A DNA stretch of 64,000 nt from Polynucleobacter necessarius (GCF_900096755.1 NZ_LT615227.1:1455822-1519821), one strand, 5' to 3'; shown: positions 1 through 10,704, numbered from the stretch's first letter. Translations and numbers: made by a program. Notes: generated by a model from the sequence alone, not told the origin.

Positions 1-50
1 CAAACAAAGCCAAGCCATAGGAGATGAATTTCCTGGGGACTGAATTTTTT

Positions 51-582
51 CTAAGCATTGGCGACTCTATGAATGGCGCGTTCCTTTACAGGAAGATTTA
101 CCAAGAATGCAAAGACACCTAAACCAATCGCGATTTCCCAAACAATCATGTACGAACCAGTTCGATCAAATAAGTAACCACTTAAGAATGCGCCGCAGAA
201 GCTGCCTAGCTGATGCGAGAAGAACACTAAGCCAGAAAGCATGGTGAGATATTTCACACTAAATATTTGTGCCACGATGCCGTTTGTCAGTGAATGGTAG
301 AGAGCCACAAGAAGCCCATGACAGCGGCAAAAATATAGGTGCTCATTGGGGGGGTGGGCGGCAGCAATAAGAATGCGCTAATGGCGATGGAGCGCCCCAA
401 ATGAGATTTTGAAGGGCGATAGTCAGTGCAAAGGTCTCGCGGCCCCAGCCATTGGCCGAAGTAATCGGAAGATTAAATAAGCCAAACCCATGGCGAATGC
501 CCATGGATAAGGTCACCATGAGCCCGCCATAGATGAGAACCTGCTGCATCGAGAGGCCGGGTTTGGTGCTTTGCTGGCTCAT
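51..582 (-). pseudogene. Major facilitator superfamily transporter, internally deleted and frameshifted
   Basis: The remnant reads from an N-terminal piece (start codon at 582, about 60 codons covering the first two membrane segments) straight into the last third of a 12-TM MFS permease. In another frame, bases about 308-400 encode a segment containing PPTPPMSTYIFAAVMGFLW, and a further one-base shift near 305 leads into the C-terminal piece with LSGLVFFSHQLGSFCGAF and a GYLFDRTGSY loop. About 185 of the roughly 400 codons of an MFS permease remain, so more than 200 codons between TM2 and about TM10 are gone. The gene starts 5 nt after the stop of the CoA-transferase gene, suggesting a former operon moving a small organic acid; the substrate is unknown. 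Confidence 0.8.
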
Positions 583-587
583 AAGGG

Positions 588-1798
588 TTAGATGATCCCT
601 TTGTTACGCAATGCTTCAATAGTCTTGTCATCGAGCTTAAGTCGCTCATGCAAGATTTCATTTGTATGTTGGCCCAAGGTTGGTGGCGCCATGCGAACTT
701 CTGTAGGGGTCTTTGAAAGGCGCATCGGGCTAGCTACCAACTTCATGTTTCCGGTAGTTGGGTGAGGAACATCAATCTGTACGCCGCGATGAATGACTTA
801 CTCATTTTCAAAGACTTCTTTGAAGTTATTGATTGGGCCGCAAGGTACATTGGCTTTCTCAAGCATGGCAATCCATTCGCCCTTAGTCTTTTTGCGAGTC
901 ATTTGCTCTAGCAAAGGGATGAGTTGCTTGCGATGCTCAACGCGCAGAGGATTTGATACATAGAGTGGGTTATCGGCTAAGTGAGCCTCGCCACCTGCAG
1001 TAACAAAATGTCTAAATTGACTGTCATTGCCTGCGCCCACAATCATCCAGCCATCCGAAGTGGGGAAGGTTTGATAGGGAACAATGATTGGGGAGGCATT
1101 GCCCCAGCGCTTAGGAACTTCACCTGAGGTGAGATAGGCACTGGAAACATTGGCCATTACCGCTACTTGCGTATCGAGGAACGACATATCAATGTATTGA
1201 CCCTCGCCAGTCTGGTCGCGATGAATGATCGCGGTGCTGGCATACATGCCGGTAAAGATGTCTGCGATGGCAACACCAGATTTTTGGGGGCTTGCGCCTT
1301 CGAAGTCATGGGCTTCACCGGTGACACTCATAAAACCACCCATACCCTGAATGATGAAGTCATATCCAGGGCGATGGGCATATGGGGTCCGGTTTGACCA
1401 AAGCCTGTAATGGAGCAATAGACCAAATCAGCTTTAACTTTCTTTAGGCTTTCATAGCCCAGCCCATATTTGGCTAGATCGCCGACTTTGTAGTTTTCAA
1501 TCACGACATCGGATTCTGCGGCTAGCTGGCGGATTAATTCCTGGCCCTCAGGCTTGGCGATATCAACCGTAATAGAGCGTTTATTGCGGTTAATGCAAAT
1601 AAAATAGGCAGATTCGTCGGTATCCTTGCCATTGGCGTCTTTTGCAAAAGGAGGCCCCCAGTGGCGGGTATCGTCTCCAACGCCTGGTCTCTCGACTTTA
1701 ATGACGTCCGCGCCTAAATCCGCTAGATTTTGTGCGCACCAAGGACCTGCCAGCACTCGGCTGAGGTCTAAAACACGAATATGACTTAAGGCTCCCAT
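588..1798 (-). pseudogene. CaiB/BaiF (class III) acyl-CoA transferase, frameshifted with an in-frame stop
   Basis: The N-terminal part (start 1798) carries the family opening with LDLSRVLAGPWCAQNLADLG and the CoA-site motif VIKVERPGVGD. A frameshift at about 1383-1392 separates TGFGQTGP from its continuation YAHRPGYDFIIQGMGGFM. The conserved catalytic Asp lies in the following motif SGVAIADIFTG. A TAA at 798-800 replaces an expected Gln codon after FENE; beyond it the same frame stays open for about 70 codons (VIHRGVQIDVPHPTTGN and onward) to the stop at 588-590. Total length would be about 400 residues, normal for the family. Class III transferases move CoA between carboxylic acids. With two lesions the product is almost certainly lost. 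The substrate cannot be told. Confidence 0.85.
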
Positions 1799-1877
1799 GC
1801 CCCAATTTTGGCATGGATGACAGGGGAATACCCGAAAATTTCGGCTTTGGGCTCAGACATGACTACAATTTGCGCGC

Positions 1878-3866
1878 ATGGCTACCCGTAAAACTTCCGA
1901 ATACAGCGAATCGTCGATTCAGGTCCTAAAAGGACTGGAACCAGTCCGTCAACGGCCTGGTATGTACACTCGCACCGATAACCCTTTGCATATCATTCAG
2001 GAGGTGCTTGATAACGCATCTGATGAAGCATTAGGCGGTTTTGGTAAGCAAATTATTGTGACTATGCATACCGATGGCAGCGTCAGCGTCGAGGATGATG
2101 GTCGAGGCATTCCAGTTGGAATGCATCCAACCGAGAAGTTGCCGGTAGTTGAAATCGTATTTACGCAATTGCATGCTGGCGGTAAATTTGAAAAAGGTAC
2201 TGGCGGCGCTTATGCATTCTCAGGTGGTTTGCATGGTGTTGGCGTTTCGGTAACAAATGCGCTTTCCAAAAGATTGGAAGTAACAGTCTGGCGTGATGGC
2301 CAAGTTTCTACTTTGACCTTCGCCGATGGCAAGGTGATTGAAAAGCTCAAATCTAAACCTTCTTCCAAAGAGGAGAAGTCTCACGGCACACGCGTTCGCG
2401 CTTGGCCGGATGGCAAGTATTTTGATAGTTCAGCAATTCCGATGCCTGAACTCATTCGTCTCTTGCGCTCTAAAGCAGTGTTGTTGCCAGGCGTTAAGGT
2501 AACGCTGATTCAAGAAAAATCAGGTGACACCCAAACTTGGCAATACGCCCAAGGATTACGTGGTTACTTAAACGAAGCAATGGCCCAAGCTGGTCATGGC
2601 GCAGAAGTAATTCCACCATTTGAAGGTGAGCAATACGCTACAGGCACTGGTGATGATGATTCCTTTGCTGAGGGTGAGGGCGCGGCTTGGGTGGTTTGCT
2701 GGACCGAAGATGGCGCACCGGTTCGTGAGAGTTATGTGAACTTGATTCCGACTCCTGCGGGCGGCACACACGAAAGCGGTTTGCGTGAAGGTCTCTTTAA
2801 TGCAGTCAAGGGCTTCATCGAGATGCATGCATTGCAACCAAAAGGCGTGAAGTTGATGCCTGAAGACGTTTTTGCACGCGCCTCATTTATTTTGTCTGCC
2901 AAGGTATTGGATCCTCAGTTCCAAGGCCAAATTAAAGAACGCTTAAATTCTCGTGATGCTGTGCGTCTCGTTTCTGGCTATGTAAAGTCAGCGCTGGAAC
3001 TTTGGTTAAACCAACCTGTTGACTACGGTCGCAAGCTAGCCGACTTAGTCATCAAGCAGGCGCAAGCAAGAACTCGCGCCGGCCAAAAGGTAGAGAAGAA
3101 GAAGTCTTCTGGTGTGGCGGTATTGCCAGGCAAGCTGACTGATTGCGAAAGCGAAGATATCGCCATGAATGAAATCTTCCTAGTGGAGGGTGATTCAGCA
3201 GGTGGTTCAGCCAAAATGGGCCGCAATAAGGAATATCAAGCGATTCTTCCATTGCGCGGCAAGGTATTAAATACTTGGGAAGTAGAGCGCGATCGCTTGT
3301 TTGCCAATAATGAAGTTCATGACATTGCGGTAGCGATTGGCGTTGATCCTCATGGCGCAAATGACAATCCTGATTTATCTAACCTCCGTTATGGCAAGGT
3401 CTGCATCTTGTCTGATGCTGACGTGGATGGAGCACATATTCAAGTACTGCTGCTAACACTTTTCTATAAACATTTCCCTAAACTCATCGAGTTAGGTCAT
3501 GTACATATTTCAAGACCACCTCTATTTAGAGTGGACGCACCAGCACGCGGCAAGAAACCTGCGCAAAAGATCTATGCATTAGATGCTAGTGAATTGCAGG
3601 CTATTGAAGATAAATTGCGTAAGGATGGCGTTAAAGAAACTGCCTGGCAAATCTCCCGCTTTAAGGGCTTGGGAGAGATGAGTGCAGAGCAATTGTGGGA
3701 CACCACATTAAATCCGGATACACGCCGTTTATTGCCTGTAACTTTAGGCACATGGACAGAAGGTGAAACATTTAAAACCATGGATATGTTGATGGGTAAA
3801 TCAGAATCTGGGGCACGTCGCGATTGGCTTGAAGAGCGTGGCAATGAAGTAGAGGCGGACATCTAA
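1878..3866 (+). CDS. parE: DNA topoisomerase IV subunit B (ParE)
   Basis: This is the ATPase subunit of topoisomerase IV, which decatenates daughter chromosomes with ParC. The 662-residue product has the GHKL ATP-binding motifs [13 protein letters not shown] (about 41-53), [10 protein letters not shown] (about 73-82) and [14 protein letters not shown] (about 115-128). The Toprim domain starts near residue 430 with [16 protein letters not shown] and the acidic metal site [11 protein letters not shown] lies near 513. Length and motif order fit ParE of Burkholderiales; the direct ParC neighbour distinguishes it from GyrB. The stop codon overlaps the parC start by one base (TAATG), so the two are translationally coupled. 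The caiB-like pseudogene upstream is divergent, 79 nt away. Confidence 0.96.
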   Translation: MATRKTSEYSESSIQVLKGLEPVRQRPGMYTRTDNPLHIIQEVLDNASDEALGGFGKQIIVTMHTDGSVSVEDDGRGIPVGMHPTEKLPVVEIVFTQLHAGGKFEKGTGGAYAFSGGLHGVGVSVTNALSKRLEVTVWRDGQVSTLTFADGKVIEKLKSKPSSKEEKSHGTRVRAWPDGKYFDSSAIPMPELIRLLRSKAVLLPGVKVTLIQEKSGDTQTWQYAQGLRGYLNEAMAQAGHGAEVIPPFEGEQYATGTGDDDSFAEGEGAAWVVCWTEDGAPVRESYVNLIPTPAGGTHESGLREGLFNAVKGFIEMHALQPKGVKLMPEDVFARASFILSAKVLDPQFQGQIKERLNSRDAVRLVSGYVKSALELWLNQPVDYGRKLADLVIKQAQARTRAGQKVEKKKSSGVAVLPGKLTDCESEDIAMNEIFLVEGDSAGGSAKMGRNKEYQAILPLRGKVLNTWEVERDRLFANNEVHDIAVAIGVDPHGANDNPDLSNLRYGKVCILSDADVDGAHIQVLLLTLFYKHFPKLIELGHVHISRPPLFRVDAPARGKKPAQKIYALDASELQAIEDKLRKDGVKETAWQISRFKGLGEMSAEQLWDTTLNPDTRRLLPVTLGTWTEGETFKTMDMLMGKSESGARRDWLEERGNEVEADI

Positions 3867-6319
3867 TGGCTACTAAAAAAACTCCAGATAAGAATGATCC
3901 AGTGGATCCAGCGGACCTGTTTTCCAATCCCGTAGAGATGGACATTGTTGAGGTCGATGAGGTTCCAGCAGTAGCAGCTAGCTCTAGCGGCGGTTCTGGT
4001 ACTCATGATCCAAAGACTGTTGAGTTAAATGAAGATGGTAAAGATAGTCTGACTTTGGCTGTCTATGCAGAGCGTGCTTACCTTGATTACGCTATCAGCG
4101 TTGTTAAGGGCCGTGCATTGCCGGATGTGGCCGATGGTCAAAAACCAGTTCAACGTCGTATTTTGTTCTCGATGAGCGAGATGGGTTTGCGAGCAGACGC
4201 TAAGCCTGTAAAGAGCGCCCGTGTTGTTGGTGATGTACTCGGTAAGTTTCACCCACATGGCGACCAATCTGCTTATGACGCATTAGTACGTCTAGCCCAA
4301 AGCTTCTCCTTGCGCTATCCATTAATTGATGGTCAGGGTAACTTCGGCTCACGTGATGGCGATGGCGCAGCAGCAATGCGTTATACCGAGGCGCGTTTAA
4401 CCAAGATCGCCAGCCTGCTTCTAAGTGAAATCGATGAAGGTACAGTTGATTTTGCGCCGAACTATGACGGTTCATTCCAAGAGCCTAAGCTTTTGCCTGC
4501 ACGCCTACCATTTGTACTGCTTAACGGTGCATCAGGCATTGCGGTTGGTATGGCAACGGAGATTCCTTCGCATAATTTACGCGAGGTAGCTACCGCTGCC
4601 GTTGCTTTAATGAAGTCTCCGAAGATGAGTACTTCAGAGCTATTGGAAATCATGCCTGGTCCCGACTATCCAGGTGGCGGGCAGATTATTTCTTCTGCGG
4701 CGGAAATTGCGCAGATTTACGAAGCAGGCCGAGGCAGCATTAAAGTACGTGCACGTTGGTCCGTTGAGGAATTGGCTCGTGGCCAATGGCAGGTTGTTGT
4801 CAATGAGTTGCCACCAGCAACATCTTCTCAGCGTGTCTTGCAAGAGATTGAAGAGATCACCAATCCCAAGGTTAAGGTTAAGGTTGGCAAGAAGACTTTA
4901 ACTCCAGAGCAAAATAATCTGAAGTCCACCATCTTGAATGTGCTTGATGGTGTACGCGATGAATCCAGTAAAGATGCTGCAGTACGTTTGGTATTTGAGC
5001 CAAAGAGCAAGAATATTGACGTCAACGAGTTCGTAAATCTATTGCTTGCGCATACCTCTTTAGAGTCTAACGCCCCAATGAACTTGGTGATGATCGGCAA
5101 CGATGGTCGCCCACGTCAAAAGGGTATCAAAGAGATTCTGACTGAGTGGATCGCATTTAGGGTTGCTACCGTTACCCGCAGAACTCAGCATCGCTTGGGC
5201 AAAGTAAAAGACCGTATGCATATCTTGGAAGGGCGCTTAACCGTTCTTCTCAATATTGATAAGGTTATTAAGATCATTCGCAATAGCGATGAGCCTAAAG
5301 CGGACTTAATTAAAGAGTTCAAGCTCACAGACCGACAAGCTGAAGATATTTTGGATATCCGCTTGCGTCAGTTAGCGCGCTTGGAAGGCATCAAGATTGA
5401 GCAAGAGCTCAAAGAGCTGAAAGCTGAGCGTGATGATTTAGAGGGCTTATTGCAAAGCGATACCGTTTTACGTAAGCGCATCATTAAAGAAATCGAATCT
5501 GATATGAAGGACTTTGGCGACGATCGTCGGACCCTTATTCAGGAAGATAAACGCGCTGTTGCTGAAACTAAGGTGATTGACGAGCCTGTTACTGTGATCG
5601 TCTCCCAAAAAGGTTGGGTTCGTGTTCGCCAAGGACATGAGCACGACGCAACCCAGTTTGGCTTCAAAGCGGGTGATGCTTTGTACGCCACCTTTGAAGT
5701 TAGAACGGTGGATGTAATTCAAGGCTTTGGTAGTGATGGGCGGGTCTATACGGTTCCCGTTAGCGAGCTTCCTGGCGCCAGGGGTGATGGATCACCATTG
5801 ACTAGCTTTGTGAACTTGGCAGCAGGCTCGCAAATGGTTGCCTACTATGCTGGTCAGGCAGATGATTTGGTATTGCTATCTACTAAGGCTGGTTATGGCT
5901 TCTTAGCTAACGTCGCCGATATGAGTACTCGTAATAAGGCGGGTAAATCATTCTTAAGCGTGGATGCCAAGGTTCCTGGAGATGCTCCATTAGGTGCGGC
6001 TAAGGTTAAGGCAGGCATGAAGCAAGTCGCATGCTTATCTGAAGCTTCCAAGCTATTGGTCTTCCCGTTAGATGAGCTCAAGCGTTTGCCTACAGGCGGC
6101 AAGGGCGTCATCTTGATGGGTCTGGACGACAAAGAGTTCTTGGCTTCCGCTATTGCGGTTGGTCCAGATGGCGCTACTTATTCTGGCGCCGGACGTGCTG
6201 GTAAACCAACTGAATTGAGTTTGGATGCAAAGACTCTGAAATCATTTGCTGGTAACCGCGCACGCAAAGGCCACTTTGTTGAGCCGCGCCTAAAAGACGG
6301 CAAGCTCAAAGCGAATTAA
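3866..6319 (+). CDS. parC: DNA topoisomerase IV subunit A (ParC)
   Basis: The breakage-rejoining subunit of topoisomerase IV, 817 residues. An acidic low-complexity extension of about 45 residues precedes the winged-helix domain, which holds the catalytic tyrosine Y173 in [10 protein letters not shown]. The quinolone-region segment reads [17 protein letters not shown], so a Gln follows GD where E. coli ParC has Ser80. A coiled-coil tower (about residues 420-560) and a C-terminal beta-pinwheel with GY/GF-type repeats follow. It overlaps parE by one base and ends 5 bp from the convergent xdhC remnant. No lesion was seen. ParC rather than GyrA is supported by adjacency to parE. Confidence 0.96.
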   Translation: MATKKTPDKNDPVDPADLFSNPVEMDIVEVDEVPAVAASSSGGSGTHDPKTVELNEDGKDSLTLAVYAERAYLDYAISVVKGRALPDVADGQKPVQRRILFSMSEMGLRADAKPVKSARVVGDVLGKFHPHGDQSAYDALVRLAQSFSLRYPLIDGQGNFGSRDGDGAAAMRYTEARLTKIASLLLSEIDEGTVDFAPNYDGSFQEPKLLPARLPFVLLNGASGIAVGMATEIPSHNLREVATAAVALMKSPKMSTSELLEIMPGPDYPGGGQIISSAAEIAQIYEAGRGSIKVRARWSVEELARGQWQVVVNELPPATSSQRVLQEIEEITNPKVKVKVGKKTLTPEQNNLKSTILNVLDGVRDESSKDAAVRLVFEPKSKNIDVNEFVNLLLAHTSLESNAPMNLVMIGNDGRPRQKGIKEILTEWIAFRVATVTRRTQHRLGKVKDRMHILEGRLTVLLNIDKVIKIIRNSDEPKADLIKEFKLTDRQAEDILDIRLRQLARLEGIKIEQELKELKAERDDLEGLLQSDTVLRKRIIKEIESDMKDFGDDRRTLIQEDKRAVAETKVIDEPVTVIVSQKGWVRVRQGHEHDATQFGFKAGDALYATFEVRTVDVIQGFGSDGRVYTVPVSELPGARGDGSPLTSFVNLAAGSQMVAYYAGQADDLVLLSTKAGYGFLANVADMSTRNKAGKSFLSVDAKVPGDAPLGAAKVKAGMKQVACLSEASKLLVFPLDELKRLPTGGKGVILMGLDDKEFLASAIAVGPDGATYSGAGRAGKPTELSLDAKTLKSFAGNRARKGHFVEPRLKDGKLKAN

Positions 6320-6324
6320 TTTTT

Positions 6325-7290
6325 TTATATTTTCTTTGGTACAGCAATACCGTATTTAACGGCAATCACTTCCGCCAGAATCGATACCGCGATCTCTGGT
6401 GGAGTGAGCGCCCCAATATAAAGGCCCACGGGGCCATGCAGCCTGTCTACTTGCGCTTGATTCAAGTCAAACTCTAGCAAACGCTCTTTGCGTTTCTGGG
6501 TATTTTTACGACTTCCTAGTGCGCCCACATAAAAAGCGGGTGATCGCAGGCAGCGCTTCCATTAGTGCCATGTCATCCAGTTTAGGGTCTTGCGTTAAGG
6601 CAACCACTGCAGTGTGGGAGTCCACGCCAATTTCAAGCAGGACATCATCCGGCATGCCTCTTTTGAAAAGGTGATGTCAGTACGATTAAGGCCCTCAGCG
6701 TACTCTTCGCGAGGATCAATCACGATAACCTCAAAGTCGGAGGCAAGCGCAAAATCTGCTGTGTACAAAGAAAGTTGTCCGGCGCCAATAATCACCATGC
6801 GCCAACGTGGGCCATAGGTTGTTTGCATGGCTTGCTCAGTACAGGCGAACTCATCGCTACGATCGCCAGGAGTCAGTGTTGATATCCCAGTTTCTAAATT
6901 GACGCTCCGACGTGTAATTTGATGGGATGAAATGTTCTCCAGTAATTTTTCTAAAGCGGCTAACTCAGGTTTGGGTTCAACCAAAAGGCGTAAGGTCCCG
7001 CCACAAGGCAGGCCAAAACGCGCCGCCTCTTGTTGCGTTACTCCATAAACGACCATCTCAGGGGTGTTGCGAGTGAGGATTTCGGTTTGAACTCGACGAA
7101 TAAGGTCATCTTCAACGCAGCCGCCTGATACTGAGCCGGCGACTTGACCATCAGCGCGGATGGCTAGCCACGATCCTACCGGGCGAGGGGCCGAGCCCCA
7201 AGTCTGAACGACTGTAGCAATGGCAACGGGCTGGCCAGATTTGAGCCATTCGACTGCGGATTTGAGAACGCTTAAATCGGTACTGTTCAT
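6325..7290 (-). pseudogene. XdhC/CoxF-family molybdoenzyme maturation factor, twice frameshifted
   Basis: XdhC-family proteins bind molybdenum cofactor and help insert the sulfurated form into xanthine-dehydrogenase-type enzymes. The N-terminal XdhC domain starts at 7290 and has GGCVEDDLIRRV; a Rossmann-like C-terminal domain begins with WRMVIIGAGQLSLYTADFA. Near 6661-6672 one A is missing from a short A-run after TFSK, and near 6531-6535 a base is added in a five-base run before YVGALGSRKNTQKR. The correct reading continues to the stop at 6325, giving about 320 codons. Both lesions are in homopolymers, so sequencing error cannot be excluded. The gene is divergent from mocA 53 bp away. Confidence 0.85.
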
Positions 7291-7343
7291 GCTTATCTTA
7301 TTTTTATGAATAATGTGTTTGATTACTATTTATTATCACTCTA

Positions 7344-8000
7344 ATGACCGATTCCAGTAAAACCCCTAGCACCCTAAGATTGCGTCTTGCCGTCTTGATA
7401 TTGGCTGCGGGTGAGGGTAGACGCCTGGGCGGATATCCAAAGGCATTGCTTCAACAGAATGGCGTCAGCTTGCTAAGGCGCTTTTGCAAGTCAGTGACTG
7501 GCTTTTCACCGGTTGAAACATTGGTTGTTACCGGTTTCTATGATGATCAAATTGAAGAAGAAATTCAATCAACCAACCAAGAGCTACATGGCCAAATTAC
7601 CTGGGTGAATAATCCAAACCCAAATGCAGGGCAGTCATCATCTGTTCGACTCGGACTCGAGAGCCTCAAGAGTGGCTACGATGCTTTATTAATTGCTTTG
7701 TGTGATCAGCCTAATATTGGCGCATTAGAAGTTGATGCTCTCTTGGAGCAATTTCAACAACGACTACCAGGACAAGAAATTATTTTGCCAATGGTTAAGG
7801 GCCAACGCGGCAACCCTGTTTTATTTTCTAAGAGCGTGATTGATAACATCTTGGCAATACCAGCAATGGCCTGTAGGCCCTTTATGGATCAGCATCCTGG
7901 CCTGGTCAGAACTTTAGAATCCGAGAATGAAGCCTATGTATTGGATGTCGATACTTCGACTGACATCCAAAAATTAGGGCTTCAAAAAATGAATCAATAG
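7344..8000 (+). CDS. MocA/MobA-like nucleotidyltransferase (molybdenum cofactor cytidylyltransferase family)
   Basis: The 218-residue protein opens with the nucleotidyltransferase signature LAAGEGRRLGGYPKALL (about residues 17-33), including the G-rich nucleotide loop and catalytic Lys. It continues with ALCDQPNIGALEVDALL, matching the metal-binding D-Q-P motif of the MocA branch (NTP_transf_3). MocA converts Mo-molybdopterin plus CTP to the cytosine dinucleotide form used by xanthine-dehydrogenase/CO-dehydrogenase-type enzymes. Its position beside an xdhC remnant fits that job, but no large molybdoenzyme subunit is in this window. It is intact, ends 12 bp from convergent ridA, and has a plausible ATG start. 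An unrelated sugar- or nucleotide-transferase role is less likely. Confidence 0.8.
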   Translation: MTDSSKTPSTLRLRLAVLILAAGEGRRLGGYPKALLQQNGVSLLRRFCKSVTGFSPVETLVVTGFYDDQIEEEIQSTNQELHGQITWVNNPNPNAGQSSSVRLGLESLKSGYDALLIALCDQPNIGALEVDALLEQFQQRLPGQEIILPMVKGQRGNPVLFSKSVIDNILAIPAMACRPFMDQHPGLVRTLESENEAYVLDVDTSTDIQKLGLQKMNQ

Positions 8001-8012
8001 ATTTGATCCGTA

Positions 8013-8471
8013 TTAAATCTCAGCGATGAGTTCAATCTCAACGCATGCACCCAGAGGGATTTGCGCGACACCGAATGCGCTACGAGCATGTTTGCCGGCA
8101 TCACCAAATACTTCAAACAGCAGTTCCGAGCAGCCATTCACAACCAGGTGTTGTTCTGTGTAGCTATCGGTTGAGTTCACTAAACCCATGACTTTGACGA
8201 TGCGCTTTACTTTGTCCAAAGAACCTAAGTGATTCTGTAGAGTTGCAATTAAATCGATAGCGATAGAGCGCGCTGCTGCTTTGCCAGTATCCGTATCCAT
8301 GTCTTTACCCAGCTTTCCTATCCAAGGTTTGCCGTCGCGTTTAGCAATGTGACCAGAAAGAAAAACGGTATTGCCAGTAGTAGCGGCCATCACATAGGCT
8401 GCAGCAGGGGGTCCATCTGGAGGCAATTCAATTCCAAGGGTCTTAAGGCGTTCGCTGATGTTTGTGCTCAT
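8013..8471 (-). CDS. RidA/YjgF-family protein
   Basis: A 152-residue member of the RidA (YjgF/YER057c/UK114) family. The start chosen is the ATG giving MSTNISERLKTLGIELPP; an ATG four codons upstream is possible. The C-terminal motif HARSAFGVAQIPLGACVEIE carries the conserved Arg (which binds the enamine/imine carboxylate in true RidA) and the terminal Glu. True RidA hydrolyses reactive 2-aminoacrylate from PLP enzymes. The longer N-terminus and internal insertions (total 152 rather than about 128 residues) place this in a divergent RidA subgroup whose substrate is unknown. It follows the VWA gene on the same strand after 61 nt and may be co-transcribed with it. Confidence 0.85.
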   Translation of the reverse strand: MSTNISERLKTLGIELPPDGPPAAAYVMAATTGNTVFLSGHIAKRDGKPWIGKLGKDMDTDTGKAAARSIAIDLIATLQNHLGSLDKVKRIVKVMGLVNSTDSYTEQHLVVNGCSELLFEVFGDAGKHARSAFGVAQIPLGACVEIELIAEI

Positions 8472-8532
8472 GATGGATACCAATTATTTGAATATAAAAA
8501 AGAAGTGAAGCTAAAAACCGAATATCGGAATC

Positions 8533-9708
8533 TTACTTGGAAAGTTGTCGCATAGCGCTCTCTAAGCCATTGAGGGTTACGGGGTACATCCGATCCTTCA
8601 TGAGGTTTTGCATAATGTCGATCGATTGTCGATATTGCCAAATAGATTCTGGTTCAGGATTGAGCCACGCAAAATGCGGAAAATGCTCAATCAGGCGATT
8701 GATCCAGACTGTACCAGCCTCCTTATTGTTGTATTCGACAGAGCCATTGGGGCTCAGGATTTCATAAGGGGACATGGTGGCATCACCCACAAAGATCAGC
8801 TTATAGTCGGGACCATATTTATTAATGATGTCTTGCGTGGCCGTCACTTGATCTCTTCTGCGACGATTGCTTTGCCACAGATTTTCATAAACACAGTTGT
8901 GAAAGTAGTAGTACTCCAAATGCTTAAATTCAGCTTTAGCAGCTGAGAATAATTCCGCTATGCGTTGAATATGATCGTCCATGGAGCCACCCACATCCAT
9001 CAAGAGCAATACCTTGACTTGATTATGGCGTTCAGGACGCATTTGAATATCGAGCATGCCTGCATTGGCGGCAGTGGAGTGAATTGTTTTATCTAGATCG
9101 AGCTCTAGAGTAGAGCCTTCTCTTGCAAAGCGACGTAAGCGCCGCAGGGCAACTTTAATATTCCGAGTGCCTAGCGCCAAATCGCTGTCGTAGTCTTTAA
9201 ACTCTCTTGCTTCCCAAACTTTGATGGCCGTTCTATTGCCAGCACTCTCGCCACCAATGCGAATGCCTTCAGGGTGGTAGCCGCTATGCCCAAATGGTGA
9301 TGAGCCCCCAGCGCCAATCCATTTGTTGCCACCGCTATGCCATTCTTTTTGCTCTTTTAATAATTCTTCCAGGCGTTTTTTTAATGCCTCCGGCCCGCCT
9401 AATTTTTTGAGAGCTGCCTTTTCTTCATCAGTAAGAACCCGTTGAAGCTTTTTCTCCAACCAATCTAATGGAATATCTGGCGAAAGCGCAATGATTTGCT
9501 CAATGCCATTGAAGTAGCTCCCGAATACTTGATCAAAGCGATCAAAGTGCTGCTCGTCTTTTACCAAGGTCAGGCGTGAGAGTTGATAGAACTCATCAAT
9601 CGATAGATTAATAACACCCGACTTCAAAGCCTCCAAGAGAGTTAAAAACTCTCGCACAGAAACAGGCACTTTAGCCTCTTTCAGATTCAGGAAGAATTGA
9701 ATCAGCAT
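8533..9708 (-). CDS. VWA-domain protein of the CoxE/YeaD2 type
   Basis: The 391-residue cytosolic protein has an N-terminal helical region, a charged segment rich in Lys/Glu (about 90-125), a Gly-rich linker (GAGGSSPFGHSGYHPEG) and a C-terminal von Willebrand factor A domain. The MIDAS loop reads LLMDVGGSMDDH, with Gly replacing the usual first Ser, as is typical of CoxE-like proteins. It is 12 nt downstream of a MoxR/CoxD-like AAA+ ATPase. Such pairs act as metal-dependent chaperones; CoxD/CoxE help mature the CO dehydrogenase cofactor in Oligotropha. The client here is unknown. No signal peptide or membrane segment is seen. Confidence 0.85.
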   Translation of the reverse strand: MLIQFFLNLKEAKVPVSVREFLTLLEALKSGVINLSIDEFYQLSRLTLVKDEQHFDRFDQVFGSYFNGIEQIIALSPDIPLDWLEKKLQRVLTDEEKAALKKLGGPEALKKRLEELLKEQKEWHSGGNKWIGAGGSSPFGHSGYHPEGIRIGGESAGNRTAIKVWEAREFKDYDSDLALGTRNIKVALRRLRRFAREGSTLELDLDKTIHSTAANAGMLDIQMRPERHNQVKVLLLMDVGGSMDDHIQRIAELFSAAKAEFKHLEYYYFHNCVYENLWQSNRRRRDQVTATQDIINKYGPDYKLIFVGDATMSPYEILSPNGSVEYNNKEAGTVWINRLIEHFPHFAWLNPEPESIWQYRQSIDIMQNLMKDRMYPVTLNGLESAMRQLSK

Positions 9709-9720
9709 GAAAAAGCTGAA

Positions 9721-10590
9721 TTAGCGATGATTGCGATTCATCATGACCAAGCGTTCAAACAAATGAATATCTTGCTCATTTTTTAATAAGGCGCCATGCA
9801 AAGGCGGCACCACAATCTTCTCGTCATTGCTGTAAAGGGCTTCTGGTGGAATATCCTCCGCCAGTAAAAGTTTTAGCCAGTCAATAAGCTCCGAAGTAGA
9901 CGGCTTCTTCTTTAACCCGGGCAAGGAGCGTATTTGGTAGAAGGACTTGAGGGCAGCATCTAAAAGATCTTGCTTGATATTGGGGTGGTGAACATCAACG
10001 ATACTTTGCATCGTCCCGGCATCCGGGAAGGTAATGTAGTGGAAGAAGCAGCGACGCAAGAACGCATCTGGCAGCTCTTTTTCATTATTGGAAGTGATGA
10101 TGACTAGTGGGCGATGTTTTGCCTTAATGAGCTCGCGGGTCTCATAAACGTAGAACTCCATGCGATCGATCTCACGCAATAAGTCATTTGGAAATTCAAT
10201 ATCCGCTTTATCAATTTCATCAATTAACAGTACGGTTGGCTCGTCTGCTTCAAAGGCTTGCCAAAGCACGCCCTTAACAATGTAGTTGCGAATATCTTTT
10301 ACTTTTTCATCGCCCAATTGCGAATCGCGTAAGCGACTAACGGCGTCGTATTCATAGAGGCCTTGTTGAGCTTTCGTGGTGGATTTAATGTGCCACTGTA
10401 GAAGCGGCATCTTCAGGGCGGCAGCTACCTCTTCGGCAAGCATCGTTTTGCCAGTGCCTGGTTCACCTTTAATCAAGAGAGGGCGTTGAAGTGCAATAGC
10501 AGCATTGACGGCCAATTTGAGATCATCTGTGGCGACATAGCTTTCGCTGCCTGCAAAGCGATTTTGGGGTGAGTGGGTGGATTTGCTCAT
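9721..10590 (-). CDS. MoxR/CoxD-like AAA+ ATPase
   Basis: A MoxR-family AAA+ ATPase that probably remodels a client together with the VWA partner. Walker A is GEPGTGKTMLAEEVA, Walker B is VLLIDEIDKAD, sensor 1 is VIITSNNEKELPDAFLRRC, and a lid domain follows; total 289 residues. The start chosen gives MSKSTHSPQNRFAGSESYVA because family similarity begins at the FAGSESYVATDDL segment; an in-frame ATG 12 codons upstream is possible. It leads the leftward group moxR-VWA-ridA. Upstream is a region of about 150 bp shared with the divergent cytochrome genes, containing an FNR-type box. Its nearest described relative by motif set is CoxD. Confidence 0.88.
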   Translation of the reverse strand: MSKSTHSPQNRFAGSESYVATDDLKLAVNAAIALQRPLLIKGEPGTGKTMLAEEVAAALKMPLLQWHIKSTTKAQQGLYEYDAVSRLRDSQLGDEKVKDIRNYIVKGVLWQAFEADEPTVLLIDEIDKADIEFPNDLLREIDRMEFYVYETRELIKAKHRPLVIITSNNEKELPDAFLRRCFFHYITFPDAGTMQSIVDVHHPNIKQDLLDAALKSFYQIRSLPGLKKKPSTSELIDWLKLLLAEDIPPEALYSNDEKIVVPPLHGALLKNEQDIHLFERLVMMNRNHR

Positions 10591-10704
10591 AAGCTTGCCT
10601 AAATAAGTGCCTGGATAAGCGTTCAAGTATAGGTAAATGGGGCGAATTTTTCAGTGTTTCTACTGATTTTGGGCCTCAGAATGGCGGGAAGGGCGTCTGT
10701 CCGC

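Noticed and set aside
1..50. A minus-strand ATG at 22-24 (reading MAWLCL) could start a gene that runs out of the window.
   Set aside because: Only eight codons are visible and no family can be recognised.
2568..2837. Antisense reading frames inside parE, parC and other large genes.
   Set aside because: They lie fully within well-supported genes on the opposite strand and show no family motifs.
4240..4300. Gln after HPHGD in ParC as acquired quinolone resistance.
   Set aside because: It may simply be the normal residue of the lineage; no resistance claim can be made from one sequence.
6319..6345. A T-rich stretch after parC as a terminator.
   Set aside because: No stem precedes the T-run.
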